Assembly (NCBI RefSeq): GCF_027486195.1
Contig: NZ_JAIXPP010000009.1
Span: 57,807-121,806 of the forward strand
Origin: Novosphingobium sp.
GTDB lineage: Bacteria > Pseudomonadota > Alphaproteobacteria > Sphingomonadales > Sphingomonadaceae
Direction of reading: 5' to 3'
Length of the DNA stretch: 64,000 nt
Position numbers and translations under genes: made by a program. Below are positions 9,373 through 19,900 of the stretch, piece by piece. The notes below the pieces were generated by a model. The model made no database searches, was not told where the DNA came from, and saw only the letters and a program-made list of their open reading frames with translations. Numbering within the stretch: the stretch's first letter is position 1; the number at the start of each line of letters is the position of its first letter.

Positions 9373-11163
9373 ATGACGGACGAGGGTGCGAGGGCCGGTA
9401 GACGAAGGGCAGGACCACAATGCGGTCTCTGGCTCACGTTGGCCTTTGCCGCATCGATCGGGAGCGGGCTGGTCGGCCTGCCCTCCAGCGCGCTCGCGCA
9501 AGTCAGTACACCATCGATTGCCGGACCGAGCCGGGATGAACTGGGCGGCATAACCCGTGCCCCGTCGGTGCAGGCTCCGCGTCTTACCGTGTCCGGCGGG
9601 ATCGAACGATCGGGCTGCCCGCTTGCCGATCCGCAGTTCGCGAAAATCACCACGACGATCAGCGCCGTAACGTTCAACGGGCTCAAGGGCGCGACAGCGG
9701 CCGAGATGGAAGCGGCGTGGAAGCCGCTCGCAGGAACGCCGCAGCCGATTTCGGTGCTGTGCGAGATCCGTGACGCGGCGGCGACGATCCTCAGGAGCAA
9801 GGGCTACCTTGCGGCGGTGCAGGTACCCGTCCAGCGGATCGAGAACGGTGAAGTGCGCCTCGAGGTGCTCTATGCCCGGATCACCGCGATCCGCGCGCGG
9901 GGGGAGACACGCGGGGCCGAACGCAAGTTGATGGCCTATCTCGGCAGGCTGACCCGGGACGACATTTTCGATCGCAACAAGGCCGAGCGCTATCTGCTGC
10001 TGGCGCGCGATCTGCCAGGTTACAACGTGCAGCTCACGCTCCGCCCGGCCGGAACGGCTCCGGGTGATCTCCTTGGTGAAGTAACCGTTCTTCGCCAAGC
10101 ATTTGCCGCCGATTTCTCAGTACAGAACCTCGCTTCTGCGGCAACCGGGCGGTGGGGCGGCCAGTTGCGCGCACAGGCTTTCGGCATCACCGGTGCAGGC
10201 GATGCGACAACGCTTTCCTACTACACCACCTCGGATTTCCGCGAGCAGCGCATCCTGCAGGCCAGCCATGAGTTCCGCCCCGGCAGCGAGGGCCTTCTTG
10301 TCGGTGCGTCGCTGACCTACGCTTGGACGAGGCCGGATCTGGGGCAGGCAACCGGCGGTGCTCCGCTGCAGGCGACGACGCTGCTTGCCAGCCTCTACGC
10401 CCGCTATCCGCTCGTCCGTTCGCAGGCCGGCGATGTCTGGCTGGGCGGCGGCTTCGATCTGCTCGATCAGGATACGACCCTTATTCTGCCGCTCAGCCGC
10501 GACCGGTTGCGGGTGCTCTGGGCCCGGCTCGACTTTGACCGGATGGACCTGACCCGGGCCGAACCGGCCTGGCGGATCGATGGATCGCTGGAAGTCCGGC
10601 AAGGGCTGGCGGGTCTTGGTGCTTCGCTCTCCTGCCTCGGCGTCGCCTGTGGCAGCCAGGTGCCAACAAGCCGGTTCGACGCGTCGCCAGCGGCAACCGT
10701 AGTGCGCGCTGAGGTCGAGTACGAACGCGCGCTCGGCCGGTTCTCGCTCGTGGTTCATCCACGCGGACAGTATGCCTTCCGAAAAGTGCTTGGTTTCGAA
10801 GCCTTTGCGCCGGGAAACTATACCGTTGGGCGCGGTTATGATCCGGGAGCGATCACCGGCGATAGCGGGGTCGGTCTGTCGACCGAACTGCGCGGACCGC
10901 ACCTTTCGATCGGTCGCGGCAACGGGCCGTTGGTGCAGCCGTTTGTTTTCGCCGATGCGGCATGGGCGTGGGATCGCGGCGCCGGCAAGCCCCAGCGCCT
11001 GAGTTCGCTTGGCGGCGGGGTGCGGGCTGAACTCGGCAATCGCTTCCGGCTCGATGCCAGTCTGGCGGTCCCACTTGACCGGGCAGGATTCATCGGCCGC
11101 AAGCCGGCGCCAAGGCTGCTGGTGTCGCTCACCACCCGTCTCGTGCCCTGGGGAGGCCGCTGA
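9373..11163 (+). CDS. TpsB: ShlB/FhaC/HecB-type outer-membrane transporter
   Basis: Outer-membrane partner of a two-partner secretion system, 596 residues. After a long charged N-region comes a hydrophobic signal segment ending near SSALAQ. Next is the periplasmic POTRA region, with VTFNGLKGATAAEMEAAWKPL and EVRLEVLYARITAIRARGE typical of ShlB/FhaC proteins. The C-terminal half is a 16-strand barrel. It carries the conserved GRGYDPG (about residues 486-492) followed by GDSGVGLSTELRGP, corresponding to the VRGY-type motif of the transporter pore loop. I chose the start at 9373 because the longer frame adds about 100 residues in front of the signal peptide. The stop overlaps the exoprotein start by one base (TGATG), so the two genes are translationally coupled. 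The substrate is almost certainly the adjacent exoprotein. Confidence 0.9.
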   Translation: MTDEGARAGRRRAGPQCGLWLTLAFAASIGSGLVGLPSSALAQVSTPSIAGPSRDELGGITRAPSVQAPRLTVSGGIERSGCPLADPQFAKITTTISAVTFNGLKGATAAEMEAAWKPLAGTPQPISVLCEIRDAAATILRSKGYLAAVQVPVQRIENGEVRLEVLYARITAIRARGETRGAERKLMAYLGRLTRDDIFDRNKAERYLLLARDLPGYNVQLTLRPAGTAPGDLLGEVTVLRQAFAADFSVQNLASAATGRWGGQLRAQAFGITGAGDATTLSYYTTSDFREQRILQASHEFRPGSEGLLVGASLTYAWTRPDLGQATGGAPLQATTLLASLYARYPLVRSQAGDVWLGGGFDLLDQDTTLILPLSRDRLRVLWARLDFDRMDLTRAEPAWRIDGSLEVRQGLAGLGASLSCLGVACGSQVPTSRFDASPAATVVRAEVEYERALGRFSLVVHPRGQYAFRKVLGFEAFAPGNYTVGRGYDPGAITGDSGVGLSTELRGPHLSIGRGNGPLVQPFVFADAAWAWDRGAGKPQRLSSLGGGVRAELGNRFRLDASLAVPLDRAGFIGRKPAPRLLVSLTTRLVPWGGR

Positions 11164-14100
11164 TGCGCCTGAGGTTTGCCAGCGCTCCATCCCTGCTGGC
11201 CATGGCGGCCATGCTGACCGCCGCGCCGATGGCGGCCCGTGCGCAATCGTTCAACGCGACTGGGACGATCGTCGCCGGTCTGGGCGACATTTCCGTGGCT
11301 CCGGGCACCACCACGGTTGCGACGGACTCGCCCAATGTGGTGATCAACTGGTCACCGAGCGACACGGCCAGCGGCGGCGGGCCGATCGATTTCCAGTCCG
11401 CAGGGACCAGCGCGCTGTTTTCCAACCGGGACGCGACTTCGCTGACGGTGCTCAACCGGATCCTGCCCAAGGATCTGACCCGCCCGATCACGTTCAATGG
11501 GACAGTGACATCCCAGCTGATCGATCTCGCCACGGGCGCGGCGAGCCGGGGCGGGACGGTGTTCTTCTACAGCCCCGGCGGCATGCTGGTGTCTGCGACG
11601 GGCGTCTTCAACGTCGGCAATCTCGTGCTGACCACGTCTGATCTGAACTTCGATGCAGCCACCGGCGTTTTCGGAAATGCAGGCACCTACAAGTTCTTGC
11701 CCGCCAATGCTGGCAGCCGGGTTGAAATCCAGAAGGGCGCACGGATCACTGCCGGACCGAACAACGCCTACGTCGCGCTCATTGCGCCGCAAGTGATCAA
11801 TTCGGGCTTGATCAACGTCGATGGCTCGGCGGTGATCGTGGCGGCGGACGCATCGACGATTACCTTCCGGCCCAATGGCCTGTTCGATATCCAGATCGAC
11901 CAGGGCACGAGCACGACCGGCGAAGTCGTGACCAACGACGGTGCGATCACCGGGCCGGTGGCGAATGCCAACGCAGTCCACCGCGTCTACATGGTCGCCG
12001 TGCCCAAGAACGATGCCATCACCATGGCGATCAAGGGCGGCAGCGCGCTTGGCTTCGATGTGGCGGGGGCCGCAAATGTCGACGGCAATGCCATCGTGCT
12101 GTCTGCCGGATACAACATCGCGAACGGCCTCATCGATACCGTGCGCGCCAAGGCGAGTGCGGCTGTTCCGGCTGCGCTCGAAATCGGTGCGATCACCGCG
12201 ACTTCGCAGGTAACCGGCAAAGCCACCGGTCAGGCCTCGCTGGTGGTCGATGGCGGCAATGCCGCGAGCTTTGCGTCCAATCTCTCGCTGTCAGGGGTGC
12301 AGGATCCCGCAGCGGCCTCCAACGACGGCGCCTTCATTTCGGTCGGCGGCATTGGCTCTACCCTCGATGTGACAGGTAATCTGGAACTGACGGCGCTCGA
12401 CGCGGGGCAGGTTACGGGAAGTTTCTCGACCGACAGCGGCAATGCGGTGATCACTGTCGATCAGGGCAGCCTTACTGTTGGCGGCGCTGCCTCGATCAGC
12501 AGTGCGCGCGCTCCTCTCGTCGAAGTCGATACGCTTGCCGGCAGCGCCGCGCTAACCGCCCGAGGCGGCGCAGTAGTCAATATCGGCAGCGATCTCTCGA
12601 TCAATGCCAACGGGATCGGCAAGAGCACCGACGCCGCCTCAAACCTGGGTCCCAATTCGGCAAAGGGCGGTGCGGCGCAGCTTTCGCTCGAAGGCGGATC
12701 GAACGTCACCGTTGGCCGCGATCTTGTGCTCGATGCCTCGGGAGCGGGGGGTAGCGCTTTCCTCAACGACTTTGCCGGTGCGAATGGCGCCGGCGGACAA
12801 GCCATCATCGAGGGCAAGGCGAACGGGGGCGTGCTCGAGGTCACCGGCGTGACCACGCTCGATGCGCGCGGCATCGGCGGCATTGGCCAGCGCTGCATTG
12901 CCTGCACGGTCGAGGGCGGCACGGGTTCAGGCGGCAATGCCAGCATCCTGGCTGCTGCGGGTACGAATTTCCGGTTCGGCGATGTCGTCACGGTCGATGC
13001 CACGGGCCAGGGCGGTGCGGCAGCGGCTACCTTCGGCAAGGATGGCGGCGCCGGTCTGGGTGGAACCGCGGCGGTCCGCTCTACAGGTGGTGCGGTCACA
13101 TTCGTGCAGAGCCTTGATGTTCTGGCCGATGGTCGGGGCGGTGCGGGCGCGACTGTCAATTCGGTCCTTTCGGGCGCGACCGGTTCTGGCGGAACGGGCG
13201 GCAGCGGCATCGGTGGTACAGCAAGCATTGCGGCAGGCGATACTCTGACCCTTGGCGCTGGCGGCAGCATCGGGATCGCCGGGGCAACTTCGATATCGGC
13301 AGCCGGCACGGGTGGTGATGGCGGAAATGGCGGTGCAGGCAATGGCGGCACCGCAGCACTCACGGCGCGCAATGGAACGGCCAATGGCACCGGTCTCTCC
13401 GTAAAGGCCAATGGCACCGGCGGATCGGGCGGCAACGGCGGCATTGGCGGCGCAGGAACCGGCGGCAGCGCCGATGTGATCGGTTTCGCGGCCCTTGAAG
13501 GCGGTGCGACCCTGAGCTTTGGCGATACCCTGATCGACGCGCGGGGACGTGGCGGCGCGGGCGGTGCGCCCACCTTGTTCCCGGACGATGGCGGCGCGGG
13601 CGGCAGCGGCACGGGCGGGCAGGCGCGCGCGCTGGCTCAGGCCGGAAACGCCAATCTCGCGCTTGCCGGCACCACCGTGACGGCAAATGGCATCGGTGGC
13701 AGTGGCGGCACGGGTGGGAGTTCGATCAGCGGCGGTCCGGGTGGCACTGGCGGGTCTGGCGGCAATGGTCGCGGCGGTTCGGCAACGCTGGGTGTGATCG
13801 CCGGACCGGCTGCTGGTGCGTCCACCGGTTCTGCCAGTTTTGCCGCGTCCGGCGTTTCCGCGAACGGGATCGGCGGGGCAGGCGGCGCGGGCGGGATCGG
13901 CCAATCAGCGTCAATCGACGGCAATGGCGGAAATGCGGCGGGCGGAACCACGACCATCACGGCCGAGGCGGGTGTCCTCAACCTGAGCGGCTCGATCCTG
14001 GGCCAGGCCGATGCCACAGGCGGCAACAGCGGGTTCAGCACCGGCGGCAATGCGCAAGTTGGCGGCACCGCCGATGCTGGCGATCTGCGCGGGGTCCGGC

Positions 14101-16916
14101 TGCTGATCGGGACTGGAAAGATCTCCGGCCAGACCATGACGCTCAGCGCCAATGCGACAGGTGGCACGGGGGCGACTGCAGGAACGGCGTCCATTCTGGG
14201 CCATCCGCTGAGCTGGCTGCTGGGCGGCGGCTCGATCAATGCCGGCAGCCTCAGCTTCAACAGCTCGGGCACGGCGGCCGCGGGAGCACCGGCCTCGACC
14301 ATCGCGCTGACGGGCGGCAATTCCGTGCTGACCGGCGATTTCACGTTCAATACACCGGCTGACCTTACCGCTACGCTCGACGGGGCTGATATCTCCACAG
14401 TGTCCGCCACGATCTCGGCCGGGAACTGGTTGCCCGGTGCTGCCCCCGCTGGCACCGTCGGCACGCTTTCGGGCACGACAGCGGTCAGCCTGACTACCGG
14501 CGGGGACCTGTTTGCACATATGTCGGCACGCAGCGGCGGCGCGCTTACGGTCTCCGCGCCGGGCCTTGTTCGCCTCGATGATCTGACGTCGCTCGGCGCT
14601 GTCGGCGTAGCTGCGGGCACGACCGTTTCACTCGGTGCGATCCGTTCCGGAGGGGACGCGACGGTCGATGCGCCGGGCAACATCAGTGTGGGCAATGTTT
14701 CCGCCGTTGGCGCGGCCCTGCTCACATCGGGCGCGGCGTTGACGACCGGTGCGGTGACGGCGGGGCAGCGGGTTGCCCTCAGCGGCGCGACGTCGGTTGC
14801 AGCGGGCGGTGCTATCCAGGCCGGTGACAGCGTGCAACTCGTTTCGGACGGGACAGTGAGCGCATCGTCCGTTTCGGCGGGGCTGGTCAGCCCTTCCGCC
14901 CTATCTGGCGCGACTTACGGGATTACGGTGCGCGGCCTCGATGGCGTAACGCTCGGCAATCTGGCTGCTGCGCGCGATATCGTGCTGCTGTCCCCCCGGG
15001 CGATCACCACGGGTTCGCTGGCCGGGCGGGAGATCGTTGCCCTTGGCGGCGGGGCGCAATCGCTCGGGGCGATCACCGCACCGGGACGCGTGCTGCTGGC
15101 CGACTACGAGATGTTCGGCATCGGCGGCAATCCGCTCAGCGACTATAATCTTGATGCGGTGCTGACCGCACAGCCTCTGCCAGCAGGCGCAACGATCACG
15201 GTGACGGGCGCGATCAACGCCGGTGCGCTGACGGCGGTGTCGCTTGGCGACGTCTCGGTCAGGAACGTGACGACGAAGCGAGCGCTTCCGGCGAGCGGCG
15301 CGATCACTCTGCAAGCGGGCGGGGCACTGGCCGCCGGAGCGCTTGTTGCTGACAACCGGATCGACCTGACATCCGGCACGACCATGGACGTCACCTCGGC
15401 GAATGCGGGTGATTCCCTGTCGCTCGATTCGGTCGGTGCGCTCACGGCGGGCAATCTTGCCGGTGGTGCGGGCGTCAACGTGAAGGGCGGCGCGGCTGTC
15501 ATCGTGGCGGGCTCGGTCAATGCTACCGGCGGTTCGATCTCGGTGAATGCAGTTGGCAATCTGACCGGCGGAGCGATGTCATCTACGGGTACGATCACGC
15601 TCGGCAGCAACGGTGGCAGCATTGCTGTGGGCGATCTCGATGCCGGCAGCACTATCCTCATCGGTGCAGCAGGTGATCTGCGGACCGGGAACGTCAGCGC
15701 GAAGGGTATCCTTGTCGATGCGGGCGGCACGGTGCGGCTCGGCGGATTGTGGCAATCGCCTTCGATCGAACTGCGCGCCAGCGATCTCGATATGCCGGCA
15801 GGGTCTGGCCTCAACGCGGGCATTTCGGGCACGATCACGCTTGTCTCGCGTAATGCGGCGGGCTTGCGGATCGGCGATGGGCTTGATGGCAGCGTGGTGC
15901 CGACCAGCGGCTTCACCATCGACAACGCCGAATGGAGCCGGATCAACAGCGGTTCGCTCAGCGTGTTTGCGCCGGATATCGCCGGGCCGGTGGATATCCT
16001 GATTGGCAAGCTGGACGTGACCGGCCCCGATGCGGGCAGCACCATCGATGATCCGCTCGGCTCCATGCAATTCAGGACCGGCGGGTCGGTGGCCGGTGCA
16101 CCGAGCGGGACGATCCGCGTTGCCGGGGCGCTCAAGGCCGCCGGCTTCCGGGCGAGCAATGCGCTGGTGTTCCGCACCGGCCAGTTCCAGCTCGCGTCCG
16201 ATACCGGCAGCCTCACCGTGCTGGGCAAGGGCGACACGGCGACCGGCACGCTGCAGATCGAGGCGCGGGATATCCACGTGGCGGCAACGCCGCTCCTGGC
16301 GCAGCTTGCCGCCGATCCGTTCTTCTCCGGGGTCGAACCTGCGCTCGACAATGTGAGCGCGGGGAGCAGCGGGCCTGTGCTCAGGGCCGGGGCGCTTGAT
16401 TTCACCGTGGGCCGCAGTTTCTACATCCAGCGCACGGGAAGCGGCTTCGATCCGCTGGGGTTTGAGGAACCGCTCGACGGCTTCGAGGTCACATCGGCAG
16501 GCGCAAGCCCGATTGCGGTGATCATCAATGGCACCTTCCGCAGCGCTACCGGCCTCATTGGCGGGCCGCAGGCGTGGTTGCAGTTCAAGCAGAGCGGTTT
16601 CAATTTCTCGGGCTTCACGGCCGATAGCCGCCTCAATGGTTGCCTGCTCACGGCGGCGACGTGCGGTCTCGACAGCCGCGGCCTGCCCGATCCCGGCATT
16701 CGCACCGTGATCGAGGGTATCGGCACGCCCGCAATCGGTGATACGCCGCCCGATCCGGAAGGGCCGCAGCCGAAGGTCCAGTCGGCCATCCTGCCGCCGC
16801 CATTGCTGCTCCCCATCCAGCCTGATGCGCTGCCCGGCCAGGTCGACGAAGCGATTGCCGGTAGCGGCAATCCGGCGCTGATTGGTGGCTCCCTAACCGA
16901 GGGGGGCCGGCCGTGA
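11163..16916 (+). CDS. TpsA: large filamentous-haemagglutinin-like exoprotein
   Basis: Secreted or surface exoprotein of 1917 residues. A signal peptide (residues 1-27, cleavage near MAARAQS) is followed by a TPS-type recognition domain (to about residue 270) with RGGTVFFYSPGGMLVSATGVFNVGNLVLTT-like segments, interrupted here as FFYSPGGMLVSATG and FNVGNLVLTT. The remainder is predicted parallel beta-helix. It contains an extremely Gly/Ala-rich stretch at about residues 560-960 with blocks such as GGDGGNGGAGNGGTA. The C-terminus carries SRLNGC (residues 1822-1827) and a second Cys at 1834, then a proline-rich tail. The start overlaps the TpsB stop and the stop overlaps the CHAT gene start, so the three genes are one translational unit. 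Adhesin, matrix and contact-dependent roles are all possible. No toxin domain is recognisable. Confidence 0.85.
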   Translation: MRLRFASAPSLLAMAAMLTAAPMAARAQSFNATGTIVAGLGDISVAPGTTTVATDSPNVVINWSPSDTASGGGPIDFQSAGTSALFSNRDATSLTVLNRILPKDLTRPITFNGTVTSQLIDLATGAASRGGTVFFYSPGGMLVSATGVFNVGNLVLTTSDLNFDAATGVFGNAGTYKFLPANAGSRVEIQKGARITAGPNNAYVALIAPQVINSGLINVDGSAVIVAADASTITFRPNGLFDIQIDQGTSTTGEVVTNDGAITGPVANANAVHRVYMVAVPKNDAITMAIKGGSALGFDVAGAANVDGNAIVLSAGYNIANGLIDTVRAKASAAVPAALEIGAITATSQVTGKATGQASLVVDGGNAASFASNLSLSGVQDPAAASNDGAFISVGGIGSTLDVTGNLELTALDAGQVTGSFSTDSGNAVITVDQGSLTVGGAASISSARAPLVEVDTLAGSAALTARGGAVVNIGSDLSINANGIGKSTDAASNLGPNSAKGGAAQLSLEGGSNVTVGRDLVLDASGAGGSAFLNDFAGANGAGGQAIIEGKANGGVLEVTGVTTLDARGIGGIGQRCIACTVEGGTGSGGNASILAAAGTNFRFGDVVTVDATGQGGAAAATFGKDGGAGLGGTAAVRSTGGAVTFVQSLDVLADGRGGAGATVNSVLSGATGSGGTGGSGIGGTASIAAGDTLTLGAGGSIGIAGATSISAAGTGGDGGNGGAGNGGTAALTARNGTANGTGLSVKANGTGGSGGNGGIGGAGTGGSADVIGFAALEGGATLSFGDTLIDARGRGGAGGAPTLFPDDGGAGGSGTGGQARALAQAGNANLALAGTTVTANGIGGSGGTGGSSISGGPGGTGGSGGNGRGGSATLGVIAGPAAGASTGSASFAASGVSANGIGGAGGAGGIGQSASIDGNGGNAAGGTTTITAEAGVLNLSGSILGQADATGGNSGFSTGGNAQVGGTADAGDLRGVRLLIGTGKISGQTMTLSANATGGTGATAGTASILGHPLSWLLGGGSINAGSLSFNSSGTAAAGAPASTIALTGGNSVLTGDFTFNTPADLTATLDGADISTVSATISAGNWLPGAAPAGTVGTLSGTTAVSLTTGGDLFAHMSARSGGALTVSAPGLVRLDDLTSLGAVGVAAGTTVSLGAIRSGGDATVDAPGNISVGNVSAVGAALLTSGAALTTGAVTAGQRVALSGATSVAAGGAIQAGDSVQLVSDGTVSASSVSAGLVSPSALSGATYGITVRGLDGVTLGNLAAARDIVLLSPRAITTGSLAGREIVALGGGAQSLGAITAPGRVLLADYEMFGIGGNPLSDYNLDAVLTAQPLPAGATITVTGAINAGALTAVSLGDVSVRNVTTKRALPASGAITLQAGGALAAGALVADNRIDLTSGTTMDVTSANAGDSLSLDSVGALTAGNLAGGAGVNVKGGAAVIVAGSVNATGGSISVNAVGNLTGGAMSSTGTITLGSNGGSIAVGDLDAGSTILIGAAGDLRTGNVSAKGILVDAGGTVRLGGLWQSPSIELRASDLDMPAGSGLNAGISGTITLVSRNAAGLRIGDGLDGSVVPTSGFTIDNAEWSRINSGSLSVFAPDIAGPVDILIGKLDVTGPDAGSTIDDPLGSMQFRTGGSVAGAPSGTIRVAGALKAAGFRASNALVFRTGQFQLASDTGSLTVLGKGDTATGTLQIEARDIHVAATPLLAQLAADPFFSGVEPALDNVSAGSSGPVLRAGALDFTVGRSFYIQRTGSGFDPLGFEEPLDGFEVTSAGASPIAVIINGTFRSATGLIGGPQAWLQFKQSGFNFSGFTADSRLNGCLLTAATCGLDSRGLPDPGIRTVIEGIGTPAIGDTPPDPEGPQPKVQSAILPPPLLLPIQPDALPGQVDEAIAGSGNPALIGGSLTEGGRP

Positions 16917-19900
16917 AGCGTGTGATCGGCTTGCTCGCCTCGCTGGCTGCGGCCGCGGGTGCTTTGGTCCCCGTCGATCTTGCTGCGCGCGAGGTGCCGA
17001 TCTCGGTCCGCAGCACCTTCCGGCTCGGCTCTGCGGGGGTGATCTGCAGCGCACAGTTCGCTCCGCGTGATCCGCGCCTCAGCGGCATGTTCGACCGCGG
17101 CTATACGATTTCATGCCGCGATGCCGCCGGACCGGTGGGGACGCTCATTGCCGTGCGGCATGCCTTCCCGATCGACGCCGCGCCCTTGGCCGGCGTTCCC
17201 GCCTCGGCGGGGCTCCAGCGCGCGTGCGGTGCGCCGGGGGGCGCGGTGATTGAGGCGCTCGGCAATGCCAAGGCGATGATCTGCCGCGATCCGGCCAGCG
17301 GGCTTGACTATCGGCGCTATGCCCTGGTGCGCGGGGATACCAGCTATTTCGTCGAAGGCCTTGCCGCCTACGATGCAGCGCTGCGCCTTGCGCTGGCCAG
17401 CGTGGTGCTGAACAAGGCGATGCCGGGCGAGATCAAGGTGGCCACCACCGAAGTCACCGACGCGGCGGCCTTCGCGCGGCTGCAGGCGGGCCTGCTCGAT
17501 CCGCTGGGGGTGCGCGGGGAAGGGTATCTGCGCAACAACGGTAGCAGCTTTGCCGAATCCGCCGCGTTCTTCGAAGTCCTCGCGGAGAAGGCGCGGAGCC
17601 GCAGAGGCGAGCAGGCCGAGATGGCCGAGGCGCTCGCCAACGAGGGGCTCCAGCAGTCCAATCTTGGCAATTTCGATACGGCTGCACGCCTGTTCGGCGA
17701 AAGCGAACGGGCGCAGCTTGCGGGCGATGGCCTTGGCCAGCGGCTGCTGCGCAACTATCGCGCGCTCGATCAGCTCAACCAGCGCCGCCCCGATGCATCG
17801 GCGGCCGAGCTGGCAAGGCCCGTCGATCCGGTCAACGCCGTGTTCAACAGCACGAAGCTGGCGGATGGCGAGATCAATCTGCCGTTGTCGGACGCGATCA
17901 ACCGCGAAGGTAGCGCTGCCCGCCGCATGGGCACGCCCGATCCTTCGCTCACGCGCGCGGAAAAGGCCGAGATTCTGGATGGACAGGCCATCGCCATCGC
18001 CGCCACCGCCGCACGCATGGCGGGCCGCACCGATGATGCCGCCGCCGGTTTCGCCAAGGCGCGCGAGCGGCTCGGGGCGGTGCGCGGCGGCCAGGTTGCC
18101 TCGATCATCTGGCTTTCGGCCGAGATCGATATCGAGATGGCCGGGATTGCCGGGGCAGCCGGGCGAAGGAGCGAAGCCGATGCCGGCTTTGACCGCGCGA
18201 TTGCCGCGCTGGAGGCTACGTATCCGGCTTCGCCGGCGGTGCTTTCGGCCAAGGCGCGCAAGGCGGCTTTCCTGCTTGCGGCTGGTGATCGCGCAGCGGC
18301 TGCCAAGCTGTTCGGCGCGGTGGTCGAGGAAAGCGCAGCGGTTCCGGATAGCGGCACTACTTTGCGCGATCTGTTGGCGCCCTACTTCGCCTTGCTGGCG
18401 GGCGAGGGGGGCGAACCCTCTGCCCGCGCCTCCGCCGCTTTTGCCGCCGCGCAAGTGCTCGAACGCCCCGGCGTTGCCCAGACCCAGGCGATCCTCGCGC
18501 GCCAACTCGCCAAAGGCAACGATGCGGCTGCGGCATTGTTCCGCCTGTCTCTCGCCCGCAGCCGCGATATCGCGCGTGCAGAGGGCGAGGTCGCGCGGCT
18601 CGGCGCGCTTGGCAATCCCGGTGCCGCCGAAATGGCCGAGCTCGGTTCGCAGCAGGGAACGCTGGCGGCCCTGCGGCGCGAACAGACCGAAATCCTCGCC
18701 AAGTTGGCCGCATATCCGCGCTACACCGCGCTTGCGCCCAAGCGCGTGTCGCTGGCCGAACTGCAGGCCGCGCTCAAATCCGGCGAGGCCTACTTCAAGC
18801 TCGTGGCGGTCGGGCAGGACCTCTACGGCCTCTACGCGACAGCCGGATCGGCGCGTCTCTATGCCGTGCCGCTGACACGCAGCGAGATGGCGCGTGACGT
18901 GCAGAATATCCGGAACAGCATCGTCACCATCGAGAACGGCAAGGCGGTCAATCGGCCCTTCGATCTTGATCGGTCGCGCGGCCTTTACAAGGCGCTGTTC
19001 GGCCCGGTCGATGCGGAGCTGGGCGGGGTGCGCCACCTCGTATTCGAGCCTGATGCGGCGATGCTCCAGTTGCCGCCCGCTGTGCTGGTGACGGCGGACG
19101 CTGGGATCGCGGCCTACAAGGCCCGCACGGTCGATATCGATGCCGATGCCTTCGATTTTACCGGTATCGCGTGGTTCGGGCGGGGGCGCGCCATTTCCAT
19201 CGCCGTCAGTCCGCGCGCTTTCCTTGATCTCAGAGCCCTTACGCCCTCCACCGCGCGGCGGCCCTATCTGGGGCTGGGCAGCAACGCCGCCCCGCAGCAG
19301 CGACCGGTCACTGCCGTGGCGGACAGCTGCGATTGGCCACTGGCGGTCTGGCAGCGTCCGGTAAAGCCCGATGAATTGCTGTTTGCGGCCAAGGCGCTCG
19401 GCAGCATGAGCGTGGTGAAAACGGGCGGCAGCTTCACCGACACCGGCCTCCTCGACGATCCGTCGCTTGATCAGTACCGCGTGCTCCATTTTGCAACGCA
19501 CGGCCTCGTTTCCGCGCCGCGCAAGGATTGCCCGGCCCGCCCGGCGCTGGTGACGAGCTTTGCCGCCAAGGGCTCGGACGGGTTGCTGAGTTTCCGCGAG
19601 ATTTTCGATCTCAAGCTAGATGCCGATCTCGTGATCCTCTCGGCCTGCGATACGGCTGGCATGGCCACTGTCGCCGCGAGCCGCGAGGCTGGCGTGACGA
19701 CCGGCGGCAACTATGCGCTTGATGGACTCGTGCGCGCCTTTACCGGCGCGGGGGCCCGCGCGGTGATTGCCAGCCATTGGCCGGTGCCCGATGATTTCAA
19801 CGCGACCCGGCGGCTGATCGGCGGTCTCATTGCAGGCAAGGCCGGAGATTCGGTTGGCGATGCGCTGGCCGGAGCCGAGGCGGCCCTGATGGATGATCCG

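Noticed and set aside
12461..14725. Proline-rich antisense frames opposite the glycine-rich block
   Set aside because: GGC/GGT glycine codons read as proline or alanine on the other strand; a composition artefact.
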